Positions 18,900 to 29,766 are shown, numbered from the stretch's first letter. The stretch: 55,422 nucleotides of DNA from an uncultured Bacillota bacterium (GCA_947053645.1 CAMRTM010000005.1:1-55422), one strand, 5' to 3'. Notes: generated by a model not told the origin, from the letters alone. A program made the numbers and translations.

Positions 18900-20939
18900 A
18901 TGGGACTTTTTAAAGGTTTAATAAAAGAAGGAAATATTGTTATGGCCCCTGATGCTGCTTCTACTCCTCTTGCAAACAAAGCGTTTAGTGAGGCGAAAAC
19001 AAAACTTAACGAGGAAATCACTTCCCTTAAGGATTTCTTTGCCTTCATGCAAAATAATGAAGCCTTTTTCGGCGAAAAAGTTGTATCTAGCATTAAAGCA
19101 CGCATTGAAGAAGCAAGAAAACTTGGAAATCTTAGACAGTATAGAGTTGTAAACCCAGAAACTCTTGATATAGAAGGTTTTGGCTATAAAAATATTATGG
19201 ACAGAATTATAGATGACCAGCCTTTTGTTGCTAGTGCTAAAATCAACTATCTTCTTGCTAATTTAGATAGGGTTATTGAACTTTTAAGTTTAGAAGGTGT
19301 AACCTTTGATTCTTTTAATCAAGTTAATCCAAAAGGAAACTGTTTATATAACCTTAATCGCTATATAATGAATCTTGCAAAACACGCTGATAAACTACAA
19401 CTTGTGGAAGGTAATCTTGGCGAACTTAGCAATACAAAAGATTTTTTCATTGGTCCATTAGATGAAGCTATACAAAGATACCCTGCAATCGGTGCAGCAG
19501 AAATAGAAAGCTTTGTAGCAAGGGAAAAAGATATAAACGCACAAGTATCAGAAACCCTTAGCACTTTAGCAGTAATAGGTCAGGATTGGAATGATAACTT
19601 AGACGGACTGACTGAAACCTACAATATTCTTAACGAATTAAATCAAAAAAGTTTTAAACTTTTGACTGAAAAAGAAGACTATGAAAAACTTGAAGCTAAA
19701 TTTAATGAAGAAATAAAGTCGAGAGAAGAAGATGAGGCTCTTCAAAACTTAGAAAATTCTTCTTGGCTTACTCAGGAAGAATTCAAAGAGAAAAAACTTG
19801 CTTCTATGCTTCAAAAACATCAGACAAAATACCTTGCTCTTCTTCATGAACTCGCGTCAAAGCAAAATCTACTTAAAAAAGTTGGCGACGATTACGAATT
19901 GTATAATGGAATAAATTCCTTAACCCCTTATGCCCTAATGATTAAATTTAAAAAGGGTTTCGGTTTTGTTTTACACACTAATAATACAGTCTTTGATACA
20001 AACGAAGAAGACTATAGCAAATTAAGTGAAAATTTACTATTCTTAACTGAAGAGCAAAACACTATTCTTGAATACGAATATTACAGACTAAGCGAAGCAA
20101 TGCAAAAACGCAATTTTAAAGAAGAAAGTTTTCCTAACTTTAGCAAAGATTTTAAAAATAACAGAACTTTTGAAAATTCTTCTTTTGAAACCAAAAAAGA
20201 GATATTTAATTTCATCAATGAAAATAGAGCATCTCTTTATAAGATGTTAACTGAAAAAGAACAAAATAATTACGACTCATTCTATACTGACACACTTCTT
20301 ACTAAGCACATAATGGAAAACATTGACACAGTTCATACTATGTTGCAACTTCAAGGCTTCAGGAACACAAAAGACACATTACAAATTATAATGCAGGAAA
20401 ATACTGAAAGCAAACTTGAATTAAATGAACAAATAGATAAAAACTACGCTATTTACAACAAAACTGTTGAAACAATGAAGAGCCTACAAAAGCAATACAC
20501 TGACTTAGAACGCCGTATACAGAAATACAAAGCTGCTTATTATCAACCATATGAGGATTTAGCATTTGCAACCTTTGATTCATTTAATAGCGAAATGGCA
20601 GTGGCCTCCTTCCCTATGAGAAAAGAGGAATTAGACAAATCAGGTTACTTTGATAGTGAATTATCTATTCCAGTAATCGACATAGAAACATTCCAAGATA
20701 AACAATGCAAATACGGCGCTGAATGCACTGATGAAATATCTAAGATTGAAGAGTGCATGAATAGCGAAGAAAAAGATGACGCCAAAAAAGTTATGGATTC
20801 ACTTGACTTAATCACTAAAGATGATAGAGGCCAATCAAATATTCGTATGTCAATTGTAAATCACACCATTGCATTTACTGAATTTGTAAGCATTCTTAAT
20901 ACTGAATTATTCACAATCAATGAGGAAGAAAATAAATAG
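18900..20939 (+). CDS. Large hypothetical, mostly helical protein (679 aa)
   Basis: Intact ORF with promoter, SD (AAAGGAG) and terminator; no family recognised. Confidence 0.8.
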   Translation: MGLFKGLIKEGNIVMAPDAASTPLANKAFSEAKTKLNEEITSLKDFFAFMQNNEAFFGEKVVSSIKARIEEARKLGNLRQYRVVNPETLDIEGFGYKNIMDRIIDDQPFVASAKINYLLANLDRVIELLSLEGVTFDSFNQVNPKGNCLYNLNRYIMNLAKHADKLQLVEGNLGELSNTKDFFIGPLDEAIQRYPAIGAAEIESFVAREKDINAQVSETLSTLAVIGQDWNDNLDGLTETYNILNELNQKSFKLLTEKEDYEKLEAKFNEEIKSREEDEALQNLENSSWLTQEEFKEKKLASMLQKHQTKYLALLHELASKQNLLKKVGDDYELYNGINSLTPYALMIKFKKGFGFVLHTNNTVFDTNEEDYSKLSENLLFLTEEQNTILEYEYYRLSEAMQKRNFKEESFPNFSKDFKNNRTFENSSFETKKEIFNFINENRASLYKMLTEKEQNNYDSFYTDTLLTKHIMENIDTVHTMLQLQGFRNTKDTLQIIMQENTESKLELNEQIDKNYAIYNKTVETMKSLQKQYTDLERRIQKYKAAYYQPYEDLAFATFDSFNSEMAVASFPMRKEELDKSGYFDSELSIPVIDIETFQDKQCKYGAECTDEISKIEECMNSEEKDDAKKVMDSLDLITKDDRGQSNIRMSIVNHTIAFTEFVSILNTELFTINEEENK

Positions 20940-20941
20940 AT

Positions 20942-20971
20942 AAAACGACCGTTAATTCGGTCGTTTTTTTG
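20942..20971 (+). terminator. Intrinsic terminator
   Basis: AAAACGACCGTTAATTCGGTCGTTTTTTT. Confidence 0.8.
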
Positions 20972-21057
20972 TCGATAATTTAAGATATTTGGGCGGTCCT
21001 TTCTTGACAAGAAGTCCATTAAATGTTATTATTATAATATAAATACTGGAGGAAGAT

Positions 21058-24000
21058 ATGGCAACATCTCAGGTAACAAACAAAATCACCATTAAAGATG
21101 GAGAAATCCATGAAAAACTGGAGCAGAAATTTACTATGACTAGTGCAGCAACTGCGCCTTTAATGAGTTTTTCTGTCAATGGGAAGAAAATTGGAAGTAT
21201 TACCAACGGATTACTTTTAACTTTGAATGAAGAAATCGTAAAAGAATTACCAGCAGAAATTAAAGAAAAAATCGTTATGCTTGGCACCGCTTCAATGAAG
21301 ATTCAACAAATAGAAGATGGAATCCCCCCTATTGAAATTGACGCAAAGAACAATGAACTTAAAGTGCATATTAAAGCTAAAGATGGCAGCAAGATATACG
21401 AATGTCGCATCAATGCTACTGGTATATATTTAAAATATGACGGTAATGAAACAAATTATTCTCCAAAAACATTAGATGGCAACCTTCAAGCAATAGATGT
21501 AACAATGAGTACTAATTGTTTTGCAAAAATGCTGGACAAGAACAACACCGAAATCAAACTTTCTAACGCGTCTAAAACTGATAGCATTACTCCTAAGCAA
21601 ATTCCTAATTTTATGCTTGGTACATTCCTTGAAGCGTCCGCACCACAAGAGGAACTGGTAAAAGAAAATGAAATGACAGGCGTATTTAAATCTTTTACCC
21701 TTTCACTTCCTAGCGGTGAAGATAAGAGCGATTACCACTTTGTAAAAAATGATAAGGGACAAATATATGCATTCCATAATGGTACCTTGAACCCAGTGCA
21801 TAGTTTTGCGATTTTTACAACAAGAGAAAAAGGAAAGGTAAAAGAACCTTACCTTAAAATGAATATCGGCTCTAAAGCAGAACCTAAATACGCATATATA
21901 AATTTGCCAACTACAACCGATGAAGGCAAAAATATTGTAGCGCCACGATACCTTGATGCGGTGATGAGCTTACATGAATTTACTGGAATGACCATTCCTA
22001 AAGCAGAAAGTGGCTTAAGCGTAATAGGCTCCGATACAAAAGGAAATAAAATTAAAGCAGAATGGGCAAGTTCGGATGACGAGCGAAAATTTGATACTGG
22101 AGTCAAAGGAAAATCTTATACTTTTAATCTTTCTTCAGAAGAAACCTATCCTACCGACGAGATAGTGCCTACTACAATGGATGCTACGCCTATTGATACT
22201 CCTGTGGAAATAGATGAGAACACAGATAAAGATGCAGATCAAATTGAAACAACCCCTGTTGCAAATCCAACTGACAGCGACCTTTTGGCCCAAGAGACTC
22301 CTTTTGCAAGCACTCCTATGAAGGCTGTAGACATGTCTAAGGTTAAATCCAAAATTAGCCCAGACTGGGGTGTAAATATGATGCTTATTGGTATGGTATT
22401 AATGCTTGTTGGTCTTCTTTTTGCCCCTGCCCTTACAGCAGTTTTTGCATGCGTAGGTGTTGCTGTTACCGCAGGTGGTGCATGGCTTGCTGTAAATGCG
22501 GACAGGCTTGCCAACCCTTACCTGAAACTTGAGCAATATATAATTGACCCACTGAAAAAGAAAGAAAGGCAGCGTGAAAAAGAACAAGAAGCTGTATGGG
22601 AAGACGCTAAAGAACTTAACGGATTAATTTCACAAGCATACGAAACAAAAGAAAACCTACTTGATTTTGAAAACAATGAACAAGCAAAATTTTGGCAAGA
22701 AATATTTGGAGAAAATTACGAAGAGTTTATTAGTGATGACAATCTTCCTAAAAGACAAGACTTCTTAAGTGAATTAAAACAAATAACCACTAAGACTGGT
22801 GCTGAAAAAGATAAAATGATGGAAATCTTTAAATCACGCTATGGACTTTCCGACGAAGCAATTGATAGTCTTTTTAATGATGAAAGAATAGAACAGCGAG
22901 AAAAAGCACTTGCCGAGATGAGAACATTAAACCAGCAACAAGAATCAGCCCACAAAAAACAAGCTGAACTGGCAGACAACATAGTAAAATCTGACGAAAT
23001 TTTATTTAAACAACTTTTGGACAGCAAACTATCACCTGAGGCACAAAAAGAATTTATTAAACAAAATAAATATGCCATTGCAAGACACTTAGTATCCCAA
23101 AATCACACATCTCATGCAACAACAGAAAAACTTCTTTCTGTCCTGTCAGAAGATAGTGGGGAAATTATCAAAGAGGCTGTGACGGAACTTGCTGAAATTC
23201 CTAGCACAGTTTCTAAAATAGCATATGACGCTACATTAAGGGCTAAAGACCATCAAAAAACACGCGATTATGCAGACACACTTAATGATATAAAGGAAAA
23301 CAGGAAAAACGATGTCGCTTTTGGCTCCTCTGCCGAGGTAGGTAAAGCAGCTGTTTCCTATATAATAGTAAATTCTGTTAGCAACGCGAAAGATCTACAA
23401 GAAATAGAAAAACTATGTTTTGGCGATACAGACCTTGCTGACACAATAAAAAAATCAATTGTAATGCCAGACAATTTAAAAAAGCGACTTGAAGAACAGC
23501 AATCTCTATTGACAAACCTTGACTCCCAAGTAATTGGTGAAAAAGTAATGAAGGAAGGGTTAGGCGAAGAACTGAGCGGCGGTCTTGGCATGACTATGAC
23601 AATGAATCATTTGGACATTTCTAAAGTAGATGATTACACTACTCTTGATATAGAAATAGAAAAACAGATTGCAGAGAATTTAAACCTTACTGAATTAGAA
23701 AACTATATGCTAAACAAAACTTCAAAAGGCAAATCACTTACCGTGGACCAGAATTTAAGAAATGAATTTGCAACTGATGCAGAGTTGGCAGTATTTTCTA
23801 AAGAACAAAGACAACAACTGGCAACCCTTTCATTATCCGATGATCCAGCAATCGTTAAAATAGTTGACATGGCTAAATCAGGTACACTTCTACCCGCTTT
23901 AAAATCTCAGTATGTTATGAAGATAAACGGCTTAACCGAGCAAGATATCACTAATTCTGGTGTGCAAGGCATGGCAGTGATTGTAAATAAAAAGGTTGAA

Positions 24001-24927
24001 GAATGTAACCACACAAGAAAGTTAATTTCTCGCTTGAATCCAGCCGACCAGCAACAAATAATTGCACAAAACCCAAAAAATTATGAAGAATATGAAAAAG
24101 CAGTTAAATCTATTGTAGGCAAGCAAACTCGTGAAAATACAGATGGAAAAACTATTGACAGTGCTGTAAAAGAAGGTCTTGTTAAAAAACAAGAAGATAT
24201 TAAATTAGAAGACAAAATTGCACAGCAAGAACTTTACAAAGTAGAAAGAATATCTGGAAAGGCACAAACAAAATCATTCTTGAAAACAGCAATCGCAGAA
24301 ACTAAAAAACAGAATAACATAAAGGACGAAAAATCCCTTGGGCAAGTTAAAGAACTTAAGCAAGCAAACATTGTAAAAGAAGATAAACTTAAGACTAACG
24401 AGGGTGACGCTAGCAAGCAATACCACAAAAAAGAAGAAAAACACAATGATCGAACACAAACTAATAAGGAAGCAATTGAAAAACTTGTTGAAATACTTAA
24501 CATGCCAGACGACACTGGAAAAGAAAAGATTAACGCATTATCTAATTATGTTCATTCGTTTGATTCTGAAGAAGTCGGGTCAAAGTCTCCTTTCAGTATG
24601 CCTAAAGTAAACAAAAAAGGCTTTAATATTGATAAATGGCTTAAAGGAACTATTGACAAAGTAAAGAATAAAAAAGAAATCGATGAAAAGGATTTTAAAG
24701 CTATAAGTGATGCTATAATTTCTAGCCAAAAGAAAACAAAAGAAACAGTAAGTGCTACGAAATATGTTCAGAACGCAAAAATTGCTTTAAATGCAATGAA
24801 TAAAGATAATGAAGTTACCATTGAAAGAAATGAGGAAAAGAAAAAATCAGTTCTTCAATCAATCTTTGAACCTAAACTACCACAAGACAATAAAAATAAA
24901 AACGCTGATGAAGAAGCAGGAAAATAA
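21058..24927 (+). CDS. Very large hypothetical membrane protein (1289 aa) with one central TM hairpin and long helical C-terminal region
   Basis: Intact ORF, SD GGAGGA; hydrophobic pair NMMLIGMVLMLVGLLFAPALTAVFACVGVAVTAGGAWLAV; no N-terminal signal. Confidence 0.8.
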   Translation: MATSQVTNKITIKDGEIHEKLEQKFTMTSAATAPLMSFSVNGKKIGSITNGLLLTLNEEIVKELPAEIKEKIVMLGTASMKIQQIEDGIPPIEIDAKNNELKVHIKAKDGSKIYECRINATGIYLKYDGNETNYSPKTLDGNLQAIDVTMSTNCFAKMLDKNNTEIKLSNASKTDSITPKQIPNFMLGTFLEASAPQEELVKENEMTGVFKSFTLSLPSGEDKSDYHFVKNDKGQIYAFHNGTLNPVHSFAIFTTREKGKVKEPYLKMNIGSKAEPKYAYINLPTTTDEGKNIVAPRYLDAVMSLHEFTGMTIPKAESGLSVIGSDTKGNKIKAEWASSDDERKFDTGVKGKSYTFNLSSEETYPTDEIVPTTMDATPIDTPVEIDENTDKDADQIETTPVANPTDSDLLAQETPFASTPMKAVDMSKVKSKISPDWGVNMMLIGMVLMLVGLLFAPALTAVFACVGVAVTAGGAWLAVNADRLANPYLKLEQYIIDPLKKKERQREKEQEAVWEDAKELNGLISQAYETKENLLDFENNEQAKFWQEIFGENYEEFISDDNLPKRQDFLSELKQITTKTGAEKDKMMEIFKSRYGLSDEAIDSLFNDERIEQREKALAEMRTLNQQQESAHKKQAELADNIVKSDEILFKQLLDSKLSPEAQKEFIKQNKYAIARHLVSQNHTSHATTEKLLSVLSEDSGEIIKEAVTELAEIPSTVSKIAYDATLRAKDHQKTRDYADTLNDIKENRKNDVAFGSSAEVGKAAVSYIIVNSVSNAKDLQEIEKLCFGDTDLADTIKKSIVMPDNLKKRLEEQQSLLTNLDSQVIGEKVMKEGLGEELSGGLGMTMTMNHLDISKVDDYTTLDIEIEKQIAENLNLTELENYMLNKTSKGKSLTVDQNLRNEFATDAELAVFSKEQRQQLATLSLSDDPAIVKIVDMAKSGTLLPALKSQYVMKINGLTEQDITNSGVQGMAVIVNKKVEECNHTRKLISRLNPADQQQIIAQNPKNYEEYEKAVKSIVGKQTRENTDGKTIDSAVKEGLVKKQEDIKLEDKIAQQELYKVERISGKAQTKSFLKTAIAETKKQNNIKDEKSLGQVKELKQANIVKEDKLKTNEGDASKQYHKKEEKHNDRTQTNKEAIEKLVEILNMPDDTGKEKINALSNYVHSFDSEEVGSKSPFSMPKVNKKGFNIDKWLKGTIDKVKNKKEIDEKDFKAISDAIISSQKKTKETVSATKYVQNAKIALNAMNKDNEVTIERNEEKKKSVLQSIFEPKLPQDNKNKNADEEAGK

Positions 24928-24939
24928 AGGAAAGTTATT

Positions 24940-26028
24940 ATGAAAATAGGAGTAGTAGGACTGCCTAATGTTGGGAAAAGCACTCTCTTTAACGCAATTA
25001 CAGAAGCGGGAGCAGAGAGTGCAAATTACCCTTTTTGTACTATAGAGCCTAATGTGGGAATAGTGGATGTCCCAGATGCCCGCCTAGAAGTTTTAGGCAA
25101 ACTTTACAACACACAAAAAATAACACCCGCGTCCATTGAATTTGTGGATATCGCGGGACTGGTGGCTGGTGCAAGCCATGGAGAAGGCTTAGGAAATAAA
25201 TTCCTAAGCCATATTCGTGAAGTGGATGCTATCGTACATGTAGTGCGATGCTTTGACAATGACAATATTATACATGTTAGTGGAAATGTGGATCCACTTC
25301 GCGATATTGAAATTATAAATCTTGAACTTGTACTCGCAGACCTTGAAACCGTTACAAAAAAATATGAGAAAGACGGCAAACTTATTAAAACTGGTGATAA
25401 GAGTCTTATCGCTGGCGTTAATATTCTTGGTCGAATTAAAGAAACTCTAGAAAGTGAAAAACTTGTAAGAACCATGGACTTTGACGAAGAAGAATGGGAT
25501 TATGTAAAATCTTTACAACTTTTAACTGCAAAACCTGTCATCTATGTCGCAAATGTTGGAGAAAACGACCTTGATAATGAAAACGACTATGTAAAAAAGG
25601 TAAAATTACATGCAGAAAAGGAAGGCGCTAAAGTAATTACCCTGTGTGCAAAAATTGAAGAAGAACTTATTAGCCTTGATCAAGACGAAAGATTACTTTT
25701 TAAAGAGGAACTTGGAATTAAAGAAAGTGGACTTGAAAAACTTGTTTCTACAAGTTATGATATGCTTGGACTGATGAGTTATCTTACTGCTGGCGAAAAA
25801 GAGGTGCGTGCATGGACAATCAAAAAAGGGACGAAAGCACCACAGGCCGCAGGTAAAATACACAGCGATTTTGAAAAAGGTTTTATTAAAGCAGAAATAG
25901 TTTCTTACAATGACCTTATCGATGCCGGCAGTTTTATCAAAGCCAAAGAGAAAGGAAAGGTGCGTATTGAAGGCAAGGAATATGTTTTTCAAGACGGAGA
26001 TGTTGTACTTTTCCGATTTAATGTGTAG
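24940..26028 (+). CDS. ychF: Redox-regulated/ribosome-binding ATPase YchF (Obg-like)
   Basis: MKIGVVGLPNVGKSTLFNAIT...NYPFCTIEPNVGIVDVPD...VDIAGLVAGASHGEGLGNKFL. Confidence 0.97.
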   Translation: MKIGVVGLPNVGKSTLFNAITEAGAESANYPFCTIEPNVGIVDVPDARLEVLGKLYNTQKITPASIEFVDIAGLVAGASHGEGLGNKFLSHIREVDAIVHVVRCFDNDNIIHVSGNVDPLRDIEIINLELVLADLETVTKKYEKDGKLIKTGDKSLIAGVNILGRIKETLESEKLVRTMDFDEEEWDYVKSLQLLTAKPVIYVANVGENDLDNENDYVKKVKLHAEKEGAKVITLCAKIEEELISLDQDERLLFKEELGIKESGLEKLVSTSYDMLGLMSYLTAGEKEVRAWTIKKGTKAPQAAGKIHSDFEKGFIKAEIVSYNDLIDAGSFIKAKEKGKVRIEGKEYVFQDGDVVLFRFNV

Positions 26029-26034
26029 GTTGAA

Positions 26035-26424
26035 ATGAATAAACAAGAACTTTTAAACAAACTTTTGACATCAAACCTTCTTTCTCTTGCCTTTATAGGC
26101 GACAGTGTACATACACTATTTGTAAGAGAAGAGATTTTAAAAACTTGTGATGGCAAAATGAATAACTACCACACCCTATCTTCCAAATTTTGCAAGGCAG
26201 AACACCAAGCTAAGGTAATGGAGCTCGTTATGCCCCTACTTGAAGAAAAGGAACTTGACATTGTTAAAAGGGCAAGAAACGCTAAACCTAAACACCAAGC
26301 AAAAAATGCTAGCGGCGCAGACTACACTCACGCAACTATGTTTGAAGCACTGGTTGGCTATCTATACCTAAGCGATAATGATGAAAGACTTAAAGAAATT
26401 TTAAAACTATCAATAAAAGATTAG
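26035..26424 (+). CDS. mrnC: Mini-ribonuclease 3
   Basis: LSLAFIGDSVHTLFVREEIL...RARNAKPKHQAKNASGADYTHATMFEALVGYLYL; upstream of rlmB. Confidence 0.9.
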   Translation: MNKQELLNKLLTSNLLSLAFIGDSVHTLFVREEILKTCDGKMNNYHTLSSKFCKAEHQAKVMELVMPLLEEKELDIVKRARNAKPKHQAKNASGADYTHATMFEALVGYLYLSDNDERLKEILKLSIKD

Positions 26425-26435
26425 AGGAAAAGAAA

Positions 26436-27158
26436 ATGTTAATTGAAGGTAAAAATGCCGTAAGAGAGGCACTAAACAGCGATCTTACCGTAAATAAACT
26501 TATGGCAGATAAGAATTTAGAGCATAGAAAGGACGATATAATAAACCTCGCCTATCAAAAAAGAATTAAAGTAGAATTTTTGCCAAAACATATACTAGAC
26601 AAAAAAAGTCAATCACAACATCATCAGGGCTATATAGCCGAAGCAGTTGACTTTCAGTATTGTGAAGTAGAAGATATATTAAAGAAAGCACAGGACAAAA
26701 ATGAAATACCTTTCATTGTACTTCTTGACGGGATTGAAGATCCTCACAACTTTGGTGCAATCATTCGATCCTGCGAATGTGCGGGTGTACACGGAATTAT
26801 TATCCCGAAAAATCGTGCCTGTCAAGTTAATGACACAGTAATCAGAACAAGTACTGGTGCAATTTCAAATATGCTTATTGCAAAAGTCACAAATCTAAAG
26901 GACAGCATTGACTATCTCAAAGACAATGGCGTTTGGGTTTTTGTTGCAGAAACTGGTGGCGAAAATATTTATGATCAAAATTTAAATCAGCCTATCGCTG
27001 TGGTCATCGGAAGCGAGGGAAATGGCGTAAAGCAGTCTATAAGAAGTTATTGTGACGGAATTTTAACTCTACCACTTAAAGGTAGTGTAAACTCACTCAA
27101 TGCAAGTGTGGCTTGCGGTGTTGTTATTTTTGAAATTCTTAGGCAACGCTTAAAATAA
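26436..27158 (+). CDS. rlmB: 23S rRNA 2'-O-methyltransferase, RlmB/TrmH (SPOUT) family
   Basis: IEGKNAVREAL, LLDGIEDPHNFGAIIRSCECAGVHGIIIPK, VVIGSEGNGV, LPLKGSVNSLNASVA. Confidence 0.93.
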   Translation: MLIEGKNAVREALNSDLTVNKLMADKNLEHRKDDIINLAYQKRIKVEFLPKHILDKKSQSQHHQGYIAEAVDFQYCEVEDILKKAQDKNEIPFIVLLDGIEDPHNFGAIIRSCECAGVHGIIIPKNRACQVNDTVIRTSTGAISNMLIAKVTNLKDSIDYLKDNGVWVFVAETGGENIYDQNLNQPIAVVIGSEGNGVKQSIRSYCDGILTLPLKGSVNSLNASVACGVVIFEILRQRLK

Positions 27159-27177
27159 TAAACAGAAGGAGGCGCAA

Positions 27178-27768
27178 ATGACAGACGAACTTCTTGCACT
27201 CAAAGCCAAAAATGGCGAAGAAGAGGCAATGAATGAACTTTTAACTAAATATAAAAGCACAGTCAATATGCTGGCAAGAAGTTATTTCCTTATCGGTGGC
27301 GATATGGAAGATATCGTTCAGGAGGGCATGATTGGTTTGTATAAAGCAATTCGCAGTTTCAATAATGAAAAAAGCGTATCTTTTAAAACCTTTGCTAGCG
27401 TATGTATTAAACACCAAATTCAAAATGCTATTAGAAAAGCAAGTTCACAAAAAAACATGCTTCTTTCCTCCGCCCTGCCTATATATGAAGTTGAAGATAA
27501 TGAAGACGATATGGATAAAAATGAAATTATTTTGCCTTCACAGTTACCTTCACCAGATGATACCATTGTGGCAAATGAAAATATGAAAGAACTTAAGAAA
27601 AAAATAAATGAAAACCTTTCTTTAATGGAAATTAAAATACTATCACTTTATTTAAAGGGTTATAGTTACAATGAAATTTCCGAGATTGGTAGATACAGCA
27701 AAAAGAGTATAGACAATGCGCTTTCGCGTATAAAAAATAAGTTAAATTTCTTAAAGAAAGCAGAATAA
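27178..27768 (+). CDS. sigH: RNA polymerase sigma factor, SigH-like (sigma-70 family)
   Basis: DMEDIVQEGMIGLYKAIRSFNNEKSVSFKTFASVCIKHQIQNAIRKA; region 4 SYNEISEIGRYSKKSIDNALSRIKNKL; mrnC-rlmB-sigH order. Confidence 0.85.
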   Translation: MTDELLALKAKNGEEEAMNELLTKYKSTVNMLARSYFLIGGDMEDIVQEGMIGLYKAIRSFNNEKSVSFKTFASVCIKHQIQNAIRKASSQKNMLLSSALPIYEVEDNEDDMDKNEIILPSQLPSPDDTIVANENMKELKKKINENLSLMEIKILSLYLKGYSYNEISEIGRYSKKSIDNALSRIKNKLNFLKKAE

Positions 27769-27777
27769 GGAGATATT

Positions 27778-29766
27778 ATGAATTTTGAAAGACCAAGACC
27801 TAATTTCCCTAAAAAAGCAGTGATAACTGGTGGTATGCCTTACGGCAATAAATCTCTTCACTTTGGGCACCTTGCACTTATGGTAAGAGCGGACACTTTC
27901 GCTCGGTTTATGCGTGATCGCATCGGCAAAGAAAATGTTATATTTGTTTCTGGAACAGACTGCTATGGCTCTCCTGCTGTGGAATCTTTCCGCAAACTCA
28001 AAGCAAGCGGTGAGATTTCTGACAACACCATTTCAGATTTTGTCATGAGAAATCATAACGACCAAGATGAGACTTTTAAACTTTACAATGTGGGTTTCAA
28101 CTATTTTGGTGCTTCCGCCATTGGCGAAAGTAAAGAAATACATGAAAAATTAAGTTGTGAGTTTATCAACAATCTATACAAAGCGGGAAAACTATCAAAA
28201 CAATCTTCTTGGCAATTTTACGATGAAAAATATGGTCAGTTTTTGAATGGCAGACAGGTTGTTGGAAAATGCCCTATTGACGGCTGCCAAAGTGAAAAGG
28301 CCTATGCAGACGAATGTGACCTTGGTCACCAATACCTGCCTCAAGACCTTATCGACCCAGTCAGCACATTAAGCGGCGAAAAACCAGTACTTAAAAAGAT
28401 AGAAAACTGGTATTTCAATTTAGAGGACTGCCTTGACATTCTCAACGAGTGGATTGATGACCTTTCAAAGAAGAGCGACACAGCCCAATTCATGGTAAAA
28501 GAAATAAAAGAATTCTTTAAAAAGCCAGAAATATATGTAAAACGCGAGTATGAGAGCAAAATTAAAGCCCTTAGCCTACCAAATTATGAAATTACAGGAA
28601 AGGAAACCGCACCAAGTTTTACCATGGTGTTTGATAAACTTACCAACCGTGAAAAAGCCTGTGAAATACTCTCCGCAAACGGTATAAGATATCGTACCGG
28701 CAAAACTTTAACACCTTTCCGCCTAACTGGCGACCTGGAATGGGGTGTACCTTGTCCTATACTTGATAATCTCTCTGGGCGCACCTTCTATGTTTGGCCA
28801 GAAAGCCTTTGGGCACCTATTTCCTTCTGTAAAACCTATCTTCAAATGATAGGCGCAAACGAGGAAGAATGGAAAAAATACTGGTGCTCTCATAACGCCG
28901 AAGTATATCAATTTATCGGCGAAGATAATATGTATTTCTATGGCCCAGCACAGCAGGCAATCTGGTTATGCTGTCAAGGCAAGAATGCAATCTATCCTGC
29001 TCCAGAAGGCGCACTTCAAACGACTAAGATTGTGCCTATCAAATCGCTGCTTTATATGAACTCAAAAGCAAGTTCTTCTGGTAAAATGAAACCACCTACT
29101 GCAAGAGAATTATTAAATCACTACACTCCAGACCAATTCCGCATGCATGTGCTTGGTATGAATCTTGGAAACAACAACATCAGTTTCTCCCCTAAATGCT
29201 TTGACCTAGACGCTGATAATGACACTCTTGACCCAGTACTTAAAGAAGGCAACCTTCTTACAAATGTTTACAACAGAATTCTTAGAACCGTGTTCTATTC
29301 CCTACAAAAGGAATTTAACGGCATATTACCACAATGTGAAATAAACGAAGATATCAAAGCACAATGTAAGAAAACAATACTTGACTATGAACGCTTTATG
29401 TATGATAAAAAGTTCCACCAAGTAATCAATGTACTTGATGTGTTTGTAAGAAACATAAATAAATATTGGGTTAAGGAAATCAATAACGCAGATACCATTG
29501 AAAAGAAAGCAAGCCTGATTGCAAACACCTGCGAAATGATAAGGGTTGCAAATATTCTCCTCCATCCTATTTCCCCTATCGGTACCGAAAAGGTACGCGA
29601 GTATATGGGACTTGATGAAAAATCTTTCGACTGGAAATATATCTTTGAAGATATCTATTCCTTCCTTCCAAACAAAGAAAGCCATAAATTCAAAGAACTT
29701 AAAGAAAAGGAAGATTTCTTTAAAAAACATCAATCACAACTTGACGCACTGTCAATAAACAACTAA
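27778..29766 (+). CDS. metG: Methionyl-tRNA synthetase (variant signature motifs)
   Basis: PYGNKSLHFGHL (HIGH variant), CPIDGCQSEKAYADECDLGHQ zinc knuckle, LEWGVPCP, FIGEDNMYFYG, NSKASSSGKMKPPTA at the KMSKS position. Confidence 0.88.
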   Translation: MNFERPRPNFPKKAVITGGMPYGNKSLHFGHLALMVRADTFARFMRDRIGKENVIFVSGTDCYGSPAVESFRKLKASGEISDNTISDFVMRNHNDQDETFKLYNVGFNYFGASAIGESKEIHEKLSCEFINNLYKAGKLSKQSSWQFYDEKYGQFLNGRQVVGKCPIDGCQSEKAYADECDLGHQYLPQDLIDPVSTLSGEKPVLKKIENWYFNLEDCLDILNEWIDDLSKKSDTAQFMVKEIKEFFKKPEIYVKREYESKIKALSLPNYEITGKETAPSFTMVFDKLTNREKACEILSANGIRYRTGKTLTPFRLTGDLEWGVPCPILDNLSGRTFYVWPESLWAPISFCKTYLQMIGANEEEWKKYWCSHNAEVYQFIGEDNMYFYGPAQQAIWLCCQGKNAIYPAPEGALQTTKIVPIKSLLYMNSKASSSGKMKPPTARELLNHYTPDQFRMHVLGMNLGNNNISFSPKCFDLDADNDTLDPVLKEGNLLTNVYNRILRTVFYSLQKEFNGILPQCEINEDIKAQCKKTILDYERFMYDKKFHQVINVLDVFVRNINKYWVKEINNADTIEKKASLIANTCEMIRVANILLHPISPIGTEKVREYMGLDEKSFDWKYIFEDIYSFLPNKESHKFKELKEKEDFFKKHQSQLDALSINN

